DNA of 31,164 nucleotides from an uncultured Eggerthella sp. (lineage in GTDB: Bacteria > Actinomycetota > Coriobacteriia > Coriobacteriales > Eggerthellaceae): positions 1 through 31,164 of the forward strand of contig URMQ01000007.1 of assembly GCA_900548955.1 (NCBI GenBank), read 5' to 3'. The notes below the pieces were generated by a model that was not told where the DNA came from, did not search any database, and saw only the letters and a list, made by a program, of their open reading frames with translations. This document shows positions 7,149 to 16,589 of this stretch, piece by piece. How positions within the stretch are numbered: the stretch's first letter is position 1; the number at the start of each line of letters is the position of its first letter. A program made the position numbers and the translations under genes.

Positions 7149-8336
7149 CTATGAGCGCGGCAAACGCAATCGAGGAATTACCACAGCAAAGCAATACAGA
7201 AGCGCTACTACTCCCAACGCTCCTGCAGCAAGTCCAATAGCGCCCACCGATACACTACTTGTTACTACCCCGCCAACCGCAGAGCCACTTCCTATACCGA
7301 AGTTAAATATCGCCGAAAATATTGAGGTAGCAACTGCTTGATCATCAAGGCTCGAATAGCGAATAACCTCTGATTGCAAAATAGCATTCATTGCGGTGCT
7401 TCCCATGCCAAGCACCATGCAAGCCACAAGTACACCCACTAACAATTCCCTACTTATATATAAAGTAAAGAACGCCGCCACAAGAGCAACCAAGCACACG
7501 CATAGAAACTTTAGTCGCATGCGTGCATACAGTTTCGAGAAGAGCATACTTCCCACAATGCCTGCCACACCAAAACAAGCGATCACTATAGTTACCACGT
7601 GTTCTTCAAGTCCTACACTTTGCAGTAGATAAGGTTCAATGTAGCTATAACAAATATAATAGGCAGTCATTAACACGCCCACAAATATATAGATGCCACG
7701 AAGTGCTTTTGTTTTCACAAGAACAGGAAGTCTACGGACGGAGAATGGCTTAGTAGCGGGAATAGAAGGCAAAACGAAGTAAAGATATACCAGGATTAGT
7801 ACGGTAATAAGAGCAACGCAAGCAAACGTCATACGCCAGCCAAGCGCCAATCCAATGACGCGACCAATAGGCAGCCCGGCAATAAGAGCAACTGATTCGC
7901 CCATCACCACCATGCCTAATGCCATATGGCGATGATCCTCACTCACCACTCTAACTGCCATAGGAGGCGCAATCGACCAGAAAATAGCATGGGCACAGGC
8001 CACCACAATACGTGCTGCCATAAGCATAAAATAACTGGTAGCAAGTGAAGAAAGCAGCTGTCCAAAAGCAAATAACGCCACAATTATCAAAAATAAACGG
8101 CGAAACCCAATTCGTGAAGCAGCGATCATAAGAGGCAGCGAGAGCAGCATCACCATCCATGCGTATACCGAAATAAGCATGCCAGCCTGAGATTCTGTAA
8201 CAGAAAAGCTGAGCGCAATATCAGTTAGAAGCGCTACAGGCATAAATTCAGACGTACAGAAGATAAAAGTGGACACCGTAATACCTGCCAACGGTAGTGC
8301 TTCTCTTAAATTCATTCGTTGTTTCTTCTGCATCAT
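7149..8336 (-). CDS. MFS transporter, sugar/drug efflux (DHA1, SotB/AraJ-like)
   Basis: The 395-residue integral membrane protein has about 12 hydrophobic segments. The N-terminal segment reads ALPLAGITVSTFIFCTSEFM, then PVALLTDIALSFSVTESQAGM, a pattern seen in SotB/AraJ-type members of the DHA1 efflux group. A loop motif ASRIGFRRLF after the second or third segment fits MFS motif A. I chose the ATG at 8336 because GGAGG lies 12 bases upstream; a frame extension to 8381 lacks such a site. Substrate is unknown; SotB-type proteins export sugars or small drugs. It stands alone on the minus strand, divergent from the antiporter gene, inside the block that splits the S10 operon. Confidence 0.85.
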   Translation of the reverse strand: MMQKKQRMNLREALPLAGITVSTFIFCTSEFMPVALLTDIALSFSVTESQAGMLISVYAWMVMLLSLPLMIAASRIGFRRLFLIIVALFAFGQLLSSLATSYFMLMAARIVVACAHAIFWSIAPPMAVRVVSEDHRHMALGMVVMGESVALIAGLPIGRVIGLALGWRMTFACVALITVLILVYLYFVLPSIPATKPFSVRRLPVLVKTKALRGIYIFVGVLMTAYYICYSYIEPYLLQSVGLEEHVVTIVIACFGVAGIVGSMLFSKLYARMRLKFLCVCLVALVAAFFTLYISRELLVGVLVACMVLGMGSTAMNAILQSEVIRYSSLDDQAVATSIFSAIFNFGIGSGSAVGGVVTSSVSVGAIGLAAGALGVVALLYCFAVVIPRLRLPRS

Positions 8337-8715
8337 AGGACGCAAAAACCTCCGCACGTCTCTACTACCAAGCAAATCCACCTATCCGCCCGATCTGCAT
8401 GTCCACTCATCCGACGGTTCGGCTTTGCTTCTGGTTGCTACTCTTAGTTATTTGATAGTTGTGTCTTAATAGCTGTTTCTTTGAGCTCTTTACTTATTTA
8501 CCCTTGGCCTCTTTTGACTTCCGAGTAAAAAGCTTTTTAATACTACCTAAGAAAATCACTTTGAAAAGGAGTTCTTACTTTTATCTTGTTATAATCCATC
8601 CGTTCTCATCAAAAACATTCGTAGTCTTTTCCAGCTACTTTTAAACATACACGTCATAACAACCTAGACTTCGCCATATGCGTCGTCATTTTCCAACCCT
8701 AAGGATCAGCCTCAT
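8337..8715. other. divergent intergenic region, MFS / antiporter
   Basis: This stretch of about 380 bp has no credible gene and is rich in pyrimidines on the plus strand. It must hold the promoters for both divergent transporter genes. The only convincing element I see is an extended -10 on the plus strand (8587-8595). Confidence 0.5.
8587..8595 (+). promoter_or_regulatory. extended -10 promoter for antiporter gene
   Basis: TGTTATAAT gives a perfect TATAAT (8590-8595) with the TGn extension just upstream. No good -35 is found at the usual distance, which is compatible with an extended -10 promoter. It lies about 120 bp before the antiporter ATG. Confidence 0.45.
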
Positions 8716-9918
8716 ATGACTCACGATTTCATATCTCTCGCTCTCATCGCCCTCATAGCGGCGCTTGCTCCACTTATCGCAAACCTCATCCCTAAAAAAC
8801 CGATACCGGAAACCGTTCTACTCCTCATAGGCGGTGCCTTACTAGGACCTTCAGTCCTAAACCATATTTGGCTCGATGAAAGCGTTTTGTTTTTATCTGA
8901 CTTAGGTTGCGCCATGCTTTTCTTGCTTGCAGGATTTGAAATCAATCCGCAAACCATCACAGGTCGCGAAGGCAAGCGAGGATTGAAAACATGGCTTGCC
9001 ACACTCGCTTTAGCATTTGCCCTTGTTATGAGTATTTATCATGCTTCCCTTGGTGAACTTTCCATTGATGCTCTAGCCCTTGCTATTGCACTCACCACCA
9101 CCGCCATCGGAGCACTTATGCCAATCTTGAAAGAACGTGGTATTTTCACTCGAAAAACAGGCGAAAGTGTTCTTGCCTATGGTATGTGGGGAGAATTGGG
9201 CCCCGTTATCGCTATGGCACTTTTGCTCTCTACCCGCGCCCCATGGATCACGGTAATTATCTTATTTACCTTTATCGCTCTTGCGGTACTCGTTGCGGTT
9301 TTAGGTCAAAGAGCAGCAAAAGCAGAACATCAAATATTTCTGGTTCTTTCTCGAGGACGCAATACTACTTCGCAAACATTCGTGCGCGTGACCATGTTCC
9401 TGCTCGTTGGACTTGTAGCAGTTTCAGCAATTTTTGACTTAGATATTGTTTTAGGCGCCTTTGCTGCGGGCTTTATTCTGCGCTATATTGTCCCTGAAAA
9501 CGACCATGTCCTTGAAGAAAAATTAAATGCCATTGGGTATGGATTTTTAATTCCTTTATTCTTCGTAGTTTCTGGCGCCAAAATTGAAGTTACTGCAGTA
9601 TTGAACCAGCCACTCCTTTTAATTGGATTTATTGCGATGCTTCTCTTAGTTCGTGCGGTACCTATTTTTATTGCATTGCGCACCGACAAGACGCCCGAAG
9701 TCAAAGCGTTTGGTTGGCGTAACCAAGTTACCGTTTCTCTTTACTGCACAACCGCTCTTCCTCTTATCGTTGCAGTCACTTCGGTTGCCGTGAGTGCGGG
9801 CGCTATATCTTCATCGCTAGCTTCGGTTTTAGTTTCCGCAGGAGCATTGACCGTGCTCGTCATGCCGCTTTTAGCCTTACTGACCTATCAAGAAAGCAAG
9901 GATTCCTCACATCAGTAG
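8716..9918 (+). CDS. CPA2-family cation:proton antiporter (KefB/Na+-H+ exchanger domain)
   Basis: The 400-residue protein is almost entirely membrane segments. It shows typical CPA2 features: IPETVLLLIGGALLGPSVLN near residue 30, the DLGCAMLFLLAGFEINPQ stretch near 63-80, GAFAAGFILRYIVPE near 240, and a late IPLFFVVSGAKIEV. It would exchange Na+ or K+ for protons across the cytoplasmic membrane for pH and ion balance. There is no C-terminal TrkA-N nucleotide-binding domain, so it is unlike full-length KefB/KefC. The ribosome binding site AAGGA is ten bases before the ATG. It is monocistronic between the divergent MFS gene and the downstream phosphoesterase. Confidence 0.88.
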   Translation: MTHDFISLALIALIAALAPLIANLIPKKPIPETVLLLIGGALLGPSVLNHIWLDESVLFLSDLGCAMLFLLAGFEINPQTITGREGKRGLKTWLATLALAFALVMSIYHASLGELSIDALALAIALTTTAIGALMPILKERGIFTRKTGESVLAYGMWGELGPVIAMALLLSTRAPWITVIILFTFIALAVLVAVLGQRAAKAEHQIFLVLSRGRNTTSQTFVRVTMFLLVGLVAVSAIFDLDIVLGAFAAGFILRYIVPENDHVLEEKLNAIGYGFLIPLFFVVSGAKIEVTAVLNQPLLLIGFIAMLLLVRAVPIFIALRTDKTPEVKAFGWRNQVTVSLYCTTALPLIVAVTSVAVSAGAISSSLASVLVSAGALTVLVMPLLALLTYQESKDSSHQ

Positions 9919-10197
9919 ATGCTTTTCTTATGCGGTTTCTCGTTTTTTGGATTCTTCTCAAAATAGTTTAGATCCTTTTCTGCGGTGATTTGAAAACTCA
10001 GGGCGGCCATTCCCTACCACACTGCTGCATATCACATTTTTGACCGCAATTATTCTCGATGGAGAAGATCTTACATCTTGAAAGAATTCATCGCTAAGAG
10101 CAACGAGTTTCTTACGTTCTTCTTCCCTCGTTTTTACATCGCCTCTCTAGGATTGTTTCTGGCTTTCCAGATCACGATGTAAACAAAGGAGGAATCA

Positions 10198-13100
10198 ATG
10201 AGCCACTTGCTTGGGCGCCTTAAAGCCTACACGCTCAAAACTGCGTGCTTGTGCGCAGCACTCACCCTTGCACTCTCCGGCACCCCTGCTATAGCCTTTG
10301 CAGCAAATGCAGAAGCACAAAGCACTTCCAACGCCGAAGAAATGACGCAAGAAAAAATCGACGAGGCCAATAATGCCTACGACTCCGCTGCCACCAAGCT
10401 TACCTTTATCAGTATGTCCGATACCGAATTTGGCGGAGGAGAAGAAGGAACCGATACGACCGAAGCATCATACAACGAAAAGAATTACCGTCTTAAAGCC
10501 GTTGCCGATTGGGCGGCAAGCCACAATTTCGACGTCCAAGCAGTTCTAGATAACGGCGATGTAGTAGGTGCCAACAGCCCCGAGATGAATGCCTGGAACA
10601 ATAGTGACAAAACCGACATTCATGCATCACGCGCAGGCGGTTGGTACTGTGCAGTAGAGCGATCGCTCTCCGAAAATTTCCCTGATGCAACCATGCTACT
10701 CGCCAGTGGAAACCATGATATTCCGACTCTATTCGGAACCGTAATGGATATCAATCACAAAGACGACGAAAAATGGTTCTACCCTGACGCCGAAACTGGC
10801 AAAGGCAATATTCATATCAAGATCAACGGATATGACTTTATTTCTCTTGATTACTGGGACTATACCGACTTCCTAAAGACAACCCTTGAAGAAATCTCAA
10901 GTACCCCTGATTATGACCCCACCAAACCAATCTTCATTCAAACTCATAGCGGATACGCCAACACCTCTCTTGGCGGCCCCTTTCATGCCAACTACGACAT
11001 CGCTAATTCAGCTGCGCCTGGATATCTACAGGATCTCTTAAAGGATTATCCCCAGGCATTTGTAGGATCTGCGCACACCCACTTTTCTGTAGAGCCCGAA
11101 ACAAGCATTTACCAAAAGGACTTCACCTTTTTCGAAAATGGTTCGATGAACTACATCTATCAGGATGGTCCGTGTATTGATTCGGGATATTTTAATGGCG
11201 GACAAGGCGACAGAACCGAAGGCTCCCTTACCCCTTATGAGGCAACATGCAACTTTATTTCCGTACTCGAAGACGGTTCTACCGTAATTCGTCGCTACGA
11301 TATGACTCACAATCGTTGGATTGGGATGCCTTGGGTAGTCGACACAACGCTCGGTAAGGAAGGATTTACCTACACTGACGAGAATCGCTCCACTATCGCC
11401 CCTTGGTGGAAAGAGGATACCGAAGTAACCACATCCAACACCACCGAAACCTCTACCACTCTCGGGTTTTCTCATGCAGCTGATGACCAGCTAGTAAATT
11501 ACTATGAGATTACTCTGACCGATATCGCAGGCAATCCCGTCAACTACACCACCAAGCAAGTGCCCTACTTTAGTGAAGGCGGCCAGGTAAGTGTGAGTGG
11601 TTCATTCAAAGCTTACTCTCGCTGGTATATGACTCCCAATACCATGGGATTCGAATTGAGTGGACTCCAGCCAGCAAGTTACTACACCGCGTCCATTGTC
11701 GCCTATGATGATTTCGAAAACGCTTCCGAGCCCTATACTTACACCTTCCGAACCGAAGGTAGCGCTACTTTCCCCGAATTACCCAATCAGCCTCAGCTTC
11801 CTGAAGGTATTTCTAAAGGGCAATTCTTCAGCATGGATTTCGAAAGCAACCTATCCGATAGCATTTCTGGTGTAACGGGCAGCGCAAATGGTTCGGTTTC
11901 TTTCACTGAAAGCTTTAATGAGGATAACGGAAACGCAGTATATATACCTGCTGGCGCAAGCAATTACGTTGACCTCGGAAACCTTGAAGAATGGAATTTA
12001 GGAACCGACAAAAACCTCACCATCAATTTCTGGATCAACGCCGAAGATCTTGGTGGCTACGGTTCCTTTATTTCGAATAAAAATTGGACTAACTGGTATC
12101 GAAGTGGCATTAACGTTGCTCCCGAAGGAAGCAACTCGACCAAGATCGAATTCACTCTTGGTGACGACGTATACGACCACGGCTGTTACGCCACCGGCAC
12201 GGTAGCTAGCTACACCAACGCATGGCACATGATGTCATTTGAAGTGGACCGCGATGAGCAAGAAGCGCGCACATACTTCGATGGAAACTTAGTGCAGACC
12301 ACCGACATTTCCGTAATTGGAGATATGACCAGCGGTCTCAATATGCTTCTCGGCGTTGATGGTGGCAAGCAATATGGCTCCAACGGATTTACTATGGACA
12401 ATTTAGATATGTGGGATCGCCCCTTGAGTGAAGAGGAAATCGCTTCGCTTTATGCAGTATCCGACCCCTCAAACTCTGCCTCCCTTGATGTTCTTACTCA
12501 GGCAATTACTTATTCGCAGGATCTCCTTAAGCAAGAGGAAATCAATAGCGCAAACGGACGCGTATATGACGAAGATCTTCATGCAACACTTGAAGTTGCC
12601 ATTAAAAACGCAACCGCTGTCGCTAACGGAAGCAATCGAGACCTCACGATCGAACAAGCCTACACAGAACTTAAAGATGCAGTTGCAAACTTTGAAAATC
12701 AGCCTATTTGCTGGAGTGTTACTGCAACCGCAGAACATGGCGTTATTGGCATAAAAGGAACTACAAATGATGGATCCTATGTCGTAGAGCAAGGCAATAA
12801 CGTTGTTTTCTCACTTTCTCCCGACAAGAACTACAGCTTAGACAATGCGCAAATCAGCGTTACCGCAGGGCTTGATTACGAACTTAGCGGATCACAGCTC
12901 ACGGTCAAAAATGTCAGTGGACCCGTTAATGTTCATGTCGTATTTTCTGAGGAAAATACGAACAGTGGAAATAATGGCGGCAATGGAGATAACTCCGGGA
13001 ATAACAGCGGAAATAACGGCAACTCTGGAAACAATAATTCCAACAACACCGAAAACAATCCGACCGACTCAACCAATACAAACCCCTCAGACAACACTAC

Positions 13101-13233
13101 TTCCGGCTCTGATGACAAATCTGGTCTTGCTCAAACCAGTGACTTTATTGCACCACTTTTCGTGGGAGCGGCAATAGTAGCGGGAAGTGCAGCACTGATT
13201 GTAGCTATAGCATGGAGGAAGCTAAGAAACTAA
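10198..13233 (+). CDS. secreted wall-anchored metallophosphoesterase with LamG and FIVAR regions
   Basis: This 1011-residue surface protein has a Sec signal peptide (about 1-36, ending AIAFA). A calcineurin-like phosphoesterase domain spans about 67-400: SDTE at 74-77, NGD at 119-121, GNHD at 171-174, His250 and HTH at 293-295. The usual first D-x-H is D-x-E here. A fibronectin-like region follows (about 415-535), then a LamG/concanavalin-like fold (about 545-760), a FIVAR-like helical repeat (about 765-835) and an Ig-like beta region. The tail is a Gly/Asn/Ser/Thr linker (about 918-970), LAQTSD, a hydrophobic segment and WRKLRN, which resembles a sortase signal of the LAxTG kind with Ser for Gly. 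A strong AAAGGAGG precedes the ATG. The substrate, probably an extracellular phosphoester bound near glycans, is not predictable. Confidence 0.85.
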   Translation: MSHLLGRLKAYTLKTACLCAALTLALSGTPAIAFAANAEAQSTSNAEEMTQEKIDEANNAYDSAATKLTFISMSDTEFGGGEEGTDTTEASYNEKNYRLKAVADWAASHNFDVQAVLDNGDVVGANSPEMNAWNNSDKTDIHASRAGGWYCAVERSLSENFPDATMLLASGNHDIPTLFGTVMDINHKDDEKWFYPDAETGKGNIHIKINGYDFISLDYWDYTDFLKTTLEEISSTPDYDPTKPIFIQTHSGYANTSLGGPFHANYDIANSAAPGYLQDLLKDYPQAFVGSAHTHFSVEPETSIYQKDFTFFENGSMNYIYQDGPCIDSGYFNGGQGDRTEGSLTPYEATCNFISVLEDGSTVIRRYDMTHNRWIGMPWVVDTTLGKEGFTYTDENRSTIAPWWKEDTEVTTSNTTETSTTLGFSHAADDQLVNYYEITLTDIAGNPVNYTTKQVPYFSEGGQVSVSGSFKAYSRWYMTPNTMGFELSGLQPASYYTASIVAYDDFENASEPYTYTFRTEGSATFPELPNQPQLPEGISKGQFFSMDFESNLSDSISGVTGSANGSVSFTESFNEDNGNAVYIPAGASNYVDLGNLEEWNLGTDKNLTINFWINAEDLGGYGSFISNKNWTNWYRSGINVAPEGSNSTKIEFTLGDDVYDHGCYATGTVASYTNAWHMMSFEVDRDEQEARTYFDGNLVQTTDISVIGDMTSGLNMLLGVDGGKQYGSNGFTMDNLDMWDRPLSEEEIASLYAVSDPSNSASLDVLTQAITYSQDLLKQEEINSANGRVYDEDLHATLEVAIKNATAVANGSNRDLTIEQAYTELKDAVANFENQPICWSVTATAEHGVIGIKGTTNDGSYVVEQGNNVVFSLSPDKNYSLDNAQISVTAGLDYELSGSQLTVKNVSGPVNVHVVFSEENTNSGNNGGNGDNSGNNSGNNGNSGNNNSNNTENNPTDSTNTNPSDNTTSGSDDKSGLAQTSDFIAPLFVGAAIVAGSAALIVAIAWRKLRN

Positions 13234-13262
13234 GCTCTTATCTGCAACATTCTAAGTAAGCC

Positions 13263-13307
13263 GAGACGGGAATCAGAGCTCCTTGGTGACTTCATTTTTC
13301 CCGTCTC
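13263..13307 (+). terminator. hairpin downstream of the phosphoesterase gene
   Basis: GAGACGGGAA (13263-13272) and TTCCCGTCTC (13298-13307) form a perfect 10-bp stem around a 25-base loop that ends in T's. There is no T run after the stem, so it may act by other means, but its position 30 bp after the stop codon fits a transcript end. Confidence 0.45.
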
Positions 13308-13399
13308 ACTTGCATCTATACAATTGTTATAAGAATCAGTTTCAGAAATTTAAAAAAAGTATACGAAAAGTAAATAGTTCCCCTCATAGAGCAAAACGC

Positions 13400-13469
13400 G
13401 TTCAAATGCTAGGATATGGTTTGAACAGGACGTTCGATCGTGAATGTTTTTCTGTTCCATTCGATCAAA
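13400..13469 (+). promoter_or_regulatory. inverted-repeat cluster upstream of the acyl-CoA dehydrogenase
   Basis: GTTCAAA/TTTGAAC (13400-13406, 13420-13426) is a perfect 7-bp inverted repeat with a 13-bp spacer. It is followed by GAACAG ... CTGTTC and by GATCG-T-GAATG ... CATTCGATC, which interlock with each other. They lie within 95 bp of the ATG and could be operators or leader structure. I could not place a convincing -35/-10 pair here. Confidence 0.4.
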
Positions 13470-13491
13470 TAATGAGGAGAGGATCGTAATT

Positions 13492-14652
13492 ATGGATTTT
13501 CAGCTTACTGACGAACAGGAATTGCTGATTGAAAGCGCTCGTGAATATGCTAGCCGCTATTTCACCGATGAAGCGGTAAAGCAGGCCTACGAAGTAGACC
13601 ATCATATCAGCGTAGAAGCAGCTATGGCTTACCGTGAAGCAGGCTTCATGCATCTTGGCCTTCCTGAGGAAGTTGGTGGCGTTCCAGTAGACAAGCTTAC
13701 CGAGGTTCTTTTGGTAGAAAAGCTTCATGAGTTCACTGGTGTTACCCTTCCCTTCGTAACCGACTTCAATACCATTACCGACGTAATTGACTTCGGCACC
13801 AAAGAACAGCAAGAAATGATCATGGATGCTATCGAAAATGTTGAGAGCACCTGCATCGCTTGTTCTGCAATTTCTGAACCTGCTGCTGGTTCCGACAACA
13901 ACGCTATGACCTGCGTTACCAAGAAGCAGCCAGACGGCACTTATATCCTGAATGGTCAGAAGACCTGGGTTACCCTTGGCGGTCTTTCTATCTACACCAT
14001 GGTTGTAGCTAAGGACGAAGATCCTTCTTACGAAAACGACAAGTACTCCTTGTGGCTCATCCCTAACGATACCCCTGGCTTCACCGTTGCTCATCTTGAA
14101 AAGGTTGGCCAGCAGGCAATTCCATTCGTTGACCAGTTCTTCGATAACGTAGTTCTTACCGAGGATATGCGTCTTGGCGAACCTGGCATGGGCTGGAAGC
14201 TTCTCATGAAGAAGCTCGAGTTCGAACGCTGCCTGGTTGTTGCTTCTTCCCTTGGTCTTGCACAGGCTGCTTTGAACGACGCTGGTGCTTATGCTTCTGA
14301 GCGTATCGCATTCAAGAAGCCAATCGCTCACTTGACCCAGATCCAGGAACACCTCTGCGAGATGGAAAACATCATCCAAAACGTACGTCTCCGTCTGTAT
14401 CAGGTAGTAGACATGATTGACCGCGGCGAATCTACTCGTCTTGAATCTGCTCTGCTCAAGGGTTATGCATGTAAGGAACTCACCCGCGTAGCTGACATGG
14501 CAATGGCTATTTATGCTGCTATTGGTTACACCAAGGAAATTCGCGTTGGTCGCATTTGGGCTGACCTCCGCGGTAATGAAATGGGCGGCGGCACCACTGA
14601 AGTTATGAACTACATTGCTGGTCGTCAGTTGGTAAAGAAGTACAAGGCATAG
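13492..14652 (+). CDS. acyl-CoA dehydrogenase, CaiA-like
   Basis: The 386-residue flavoprotein has full acyl-CoA dehydrogenase length. It begins MDFQLTDEQELLIESAREYA, closely matching the opening of CaiA (crotonobetainyl-CoA reductase) as I recall it. The FAD/substrate signature SEPAAGSD is at 128-135 and TWVTLGG at 158-164. At the usual medium-chain dehydrogenase Glu position it has Gly (GGGTTE), as CaiA does. Glu245 in LEFER is at the isovaleryl-type position and may be the base. It would reduce or oxidise an acyl-CoA, passing electrons through ETF. The ATG was chosen for GAGGAGAGGA upstream. Codon choice resembles that of the ribosomal genes, suggesting high expression. It ends at a strong terminator, so it is transcribed alone. 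Confidence 0.88.
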   Translation: MDFQLTDEQELLIESAREYASRYFTDEAVKQAYEVDHHISVEAAMAYREAGFMHLGLPEEVGGVPVDKLTEVLLVEKLHEFTGVTLPFVTDFNTITDVIDFGTKEQQEMIMDAIENVESTCIACSAISEPAAGSDNNAMTCVTKKQPDGTYILNGQKTWVTLGGLSIYTMVVAKDEDPSYENDKYSLWLIPNDTPGFTVAHLEKVGQQAIPFVDQFFDNVVLTEDMRLGEPGMGWKLLMKKLEFERCLVVASSLGLAQAALNDAGAYASERIAFKKPIAHLTQIQEHLCEMENIIQNVRLRLYQVVDMIDRGESTRLESALLKGYACKELTRVADMAMAIYAAIGYTKEIRVGRIWADLRGNEMGGGTTEVMNYIAGRQLVKKYKA

Positions 14653-14752
14653 CAAATCGCTTTGTTTAACTACTTCTCATAGAGCGTTTAAGTGTAGGAC
14701 TCTTTCATAATAGTTTCTTCCTTAGATTAAGATTTTCCTACGCTCGCCTATC

Positions 14753-14784
14753 AAGCTCCCCGATAATCGGGGAGCTTGTTTTTT
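14753..14784 (+). terminator. intrinsic terminator after acyl-CoA dehydrogenase
   Basis: AAGCTCCCCGA (14753-14763), loop TAA, TCGGGGAGCTT (14767-14777), then GTTTTTTG. An 11-bp GC-rich stem and a six-T tract make this a classic intrinsic terminator. Confidence 0.92.
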
Positions 14785-15099
14785 GCAGGTACTTGCTCGA
14801 AAAACGTGGATTATATGCCAAAACGAATAGCATCAAAAGAACTAAAGAGATGCACCTTCATTGTTTGCCTTAATTTACCGCCAGAGATGTTTGCGTCAAA
14901 GACACTCGTCGCCAATCACCTGAACATTTCGCTCGTATTTCAAAGAAATAGCAAACGGAGCGCTTTCTGTTTACACAGAGAGCTATAATAAGCATTTGCA
15001 TTTTTCGAAAGCACGTTTCGCTACCTAGTTTTGTACTACGTTGCTAAAGGCGCTTTTCTAAAATGCGCTTGTTTCTTATCCAATCAAGGAGTCTTGTTT
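14785..15099. other. intergenic region upstream of the SstT-like gene
   Basis: This 315-bp region has no credible gene. A perfect TATAAT at 14984-14989 on the plus strand may be the -10 of the transporter promoter; the -35 is weak (CGCTTT at 17 bp). That would give a leader of about 100 nt. Confidence 0.4.
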
Positions 15100-16390
15100 A
15101 TGAAAGCAATTGTAAACGCCTGGACGAGCTTGAGCCTTATCAAGCGAATTGTCATTGGCCTAATCATCGGTGCCCTTATCGGCCTGTTCGGTCCAAAAGA
15201 TATTATTGTTATCGAACTTCTGGGTACCTTGTTTGTAAACGCACTGAAGGCCGTTGCCCCTCTTTTGGTATTCTTTTTGGTTATCAACGCACTCAGCCGC
15301 ACCAAGTTGCCAAAATCCATGCGCACTGTTATTACGCTTTACGTAATTAGCACTTTGTGTGCTGCTATTACCGCAGTTGTAGCTTCCTTTGCATTCCCTG
15401 TTTCCCTTACCTTGGCTGATCCAGGTGAGGCAGAAGCTATCCCATCAGATATTGGTGAAGTTCTTATGACTTTGCTGAACAACATGGTGGCTAACCCTGT
15501 AGATGCACTGGTAAATGCAAACTATCTTGGCATTTTGGTTTGGGCAATTGTTTTGGGTATCGCAATGCGTTATACCTCTGAAGCAACGCGTGATTTCTTC
15601 AGCAATATCTCCCATGCAATTTCTGCAGTTGTACGTTGGGTTATTGCCTGTGCCCCTTTCGGTATTCTGGGCCTTATTTATACTTCCGTATCTCAAAACG
15701 GTCCTGAAATCTTTATCGAATACGGTCAACTTCTCGCAATCCTTTTGGGTTGTATGTTCTTTGCGGCTTTGGTGGTAAATCCCCTTCTTGTATTCTTGAA
15801 TATCCGCAAAAACCCTTATCCTTTGGTATTCCGCTGCTTAAAGGACAGCGGTATCACCGCATTCTTCACTCGCAGCTCCGCTGCTAACATTCCTGTAAAC
15901 ATGGACCTTTGCCGTCGCCTTGGCATTCATGAAGACACCTACTCTGTTGCTATTCCGCTAGGCGCAACGGTAAACATGGCAGGCGCTGCGGTAACTATTT
16001 CTGTTATGACTATGGCAGCTTGCCATACCTTAGGTATTGCAGTTAACCCTGTAACCGCAATCATCTTGTGCATACTTGCTGCAGTAAGTGCTTGCGGTGC
16101 ATCGGGCGTTGCTGGTGGTTCTTTGATGCTTATTCCTTTGTGCTGTTCGCTTTTCGGTATCAGCAACGACATCGCAATGCAGGTTGTAGGTATCGGTTGT
16201 TATTGGCGTAATTCAAGACTCCGTCGAAACCGCCATCAACTCTTCTTCCGACGCATTGTTCTCCGCTACAGCAGACTACAAAGAGCGCCGCAAGGCTGGT
16301 ATCGACTTCAAACCTGGTAAAGATTCTCCTGTGTGGAAAACCGCTGAAACTGAAAAGGTTGCTACTGAAACCGCAGCTGCAAACGAGTAG
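15100..16390 (+). pseudogene. sstT: SstT-like Na+/serine-threonine (dicarboxylate-type) symporter, C-terminal frameshift
   Basis: From the ATG at 15100 (AAGGAG upstream) the frame reads MKAIVNAWTSLSLIKRIVIG and continues as a DAACS-family symporter of SstT type. It has SRTKLPKSMRT, the re-entrant loop FFTRSSAANIPVNMDL and the GATVNMAGAA motif. After VVGIGC (about 16199) the frame goes wrong and stops at 16320. The family ending VIGVIQDSVETAINSS continues in another frame from about 16199 to a stop at 16390. Spacing to the expected GIGFxxGVIQD suggests two bases (TT) are missing. The last helix and tail, which hold part of the sodium/substrate region, would be lost. It could be a true null allele or a sequencing error; codon use stays optimal on both sides, so any lesion is recent. 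Confidence 0.8.
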
Positions 16391-16560
16391 TTTTATTGGT
16401 TGGGGCTACTGAGACGCCTGAAGTATCTGAAGTATCTGGGATATCTGGCATATCTAAAACATCCAATGCCTCCGAAGCTTCAAGAACTTCAAGAGTCTTG
16501 CCTCGCAACCTTAAAGCCATCCTAAAGCCATCCGTTTGTACGCTAATTCGGGATAACACG
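16391..16560. repeat. short degenerate repeats after the symporter gene
   Basis: Just after the symporter stop, 9-bp units GAAGTATCT, GAAGTATCT, GGGATATCT and GGCATATCT follow in tandem (about 16420-16455), with looser CTTCAAGAA copies after them. No convincing gene is present; open frames on both strands are low-complexity Ser/Thr/Glu or their mirror. Confidence 0.45.
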
Positions 16561-16589
16561 ATAAGAGCCCTTCGGGGCTCTTATTTTTT
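16561..16589 (+). terminator. intrinsic terminator after the symporter gene
   Basis: ATAAGAGCCC, loop TTCG, GGGCTCTTAT, then TTTTTG. A 10-bp stem with a stable UUCG tetraloop and a T tract is a textbook intrinsic terminator. Confidence 0.95.

Noticed and set aside
13465..14655. Long minus-strand frame of 396 residues opposite the acyl-CoA dehydrogenase
   Set aside because: Mirror of a strongly codon-biased gene; its sequence matches no family, while the plus strand is a clear dehydrogenase.
14776..14988. 70-residue frame upstream of the symporter
   Set aside because: It starts inside the terminator of the previous gene and has no ribosome binding site or recognisable domain.
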